DNA of 64,000 nt from positions 8,104,041-8,168,040 of the forward strand of contig NC_134279.1 of NCBI RefSeq assembly GCF_949628215.1. Reading direction: 5' to 3'. Both the position numbers and the translations under genes were made by a program. The notes beneath the pieces are model-generated. The model saw only the letters and a program-made list of their open reading frames with translations. It did no database searches and was not told the origin of the DNA. Positions 63,887 through 64,000 of this stretch are shown one piece after another; the first letter of the stretch is position 1, and the number at the start of each line of letters is the position of its first letter. Source of the stretch: Phalacrocorax aristotelis (taxonomy: Eukaryota > Chordata > Aves > Suliformes > Phalacrocoracidae).

Positions 63887-64000
63887 CTTTGCTTTGGAAA
63901 AAAGAAAGAGCTGTTTCTAACGTATAAAGATACACATGAAAGCAGGATCAGACCTTTTACTTTAGCACCTAAAACATACCCATATTCAGTTACCTCATTA

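Noticed and set aside
1..64000. tRNA, rRNA, CRISPR array, LTR retrovirus, NUMT or bacterial-type operon
   Set aside because: Scanning by eye found no tRNA B-box with cloverleaf, no rRNA segments, no regularly spaced repeats, no paired LTRs or viral motifs, no mitochondrial gene segments and no ribosome-binding-site-led gene clusters.

Overview
The window looks like vertebrate, most likely avian, nuclear DNA from a gene-poor region (intergenic or deep intronic). It is AT-rich, has no long open reading frame (the longest in any frame is about 150 codons) and no bacterial-style gene packing. The one well-preserved interspersed repeat is the 3' end of a CR1 LINE (about 7926-8302), the characteristic retrotransposon of birds and other sauropsids. 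A second, short CR1 tail lies in the opposite orientation (about 41259-41335). Low repeat density and no Alu-, B1- or L1-like sequence fit a bird better than a mammal. This assignment rests on repeat recognition by eye.

Layout. 1-7925: unannotatable non-coding DNA with a (GTTT)n microsatellite and a 15-bp perfect inverted repeat. 7926-8302: CR1 3' end. 8303-24395: non-coding DNA with two old palindromic DNA-transposon-like relics (16195-16266 and 17860-17973), a small CpG cluster (about 16500-16620) and a notable hairpin (18599-18646). 24396-25700: a GC-richer island with a strong splice-donor-like site but no recognised gene. 25700-41258: non-coding DNA containing two exon-like open blocks (33426-33626 and 35804-36012), both unproven. 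41259-56394: non-coding DNA with a CR1 fragment, a poly-G tract, a GC-richer patch (about 49250-49520) and a MIR/L2-like relic. 56395-59388: a cluster of ancient amniote repeats (divergent CR1 3' end, palindromic relic, MIR/L2-like tail, hAT-type MITE with terminal inverted repeats). 61055-64000: one small plus-strand exon-like block and, at the right edge, a CpG-enriched minus-strand open block that resembles the terminal coding exon of a gene lying beyond the window, with a possible long 3' UTR behind it.

No rRNA, tRNA, CRISPR array, operon or intact protein-coding gene could be supported. I found no new biological system. The items most worth checking are the minus-strand terminal-exon candidate at the right edge, the 201-bp phase-0 exon-like block at 33426-33626, and the two inverted-repeat structures.
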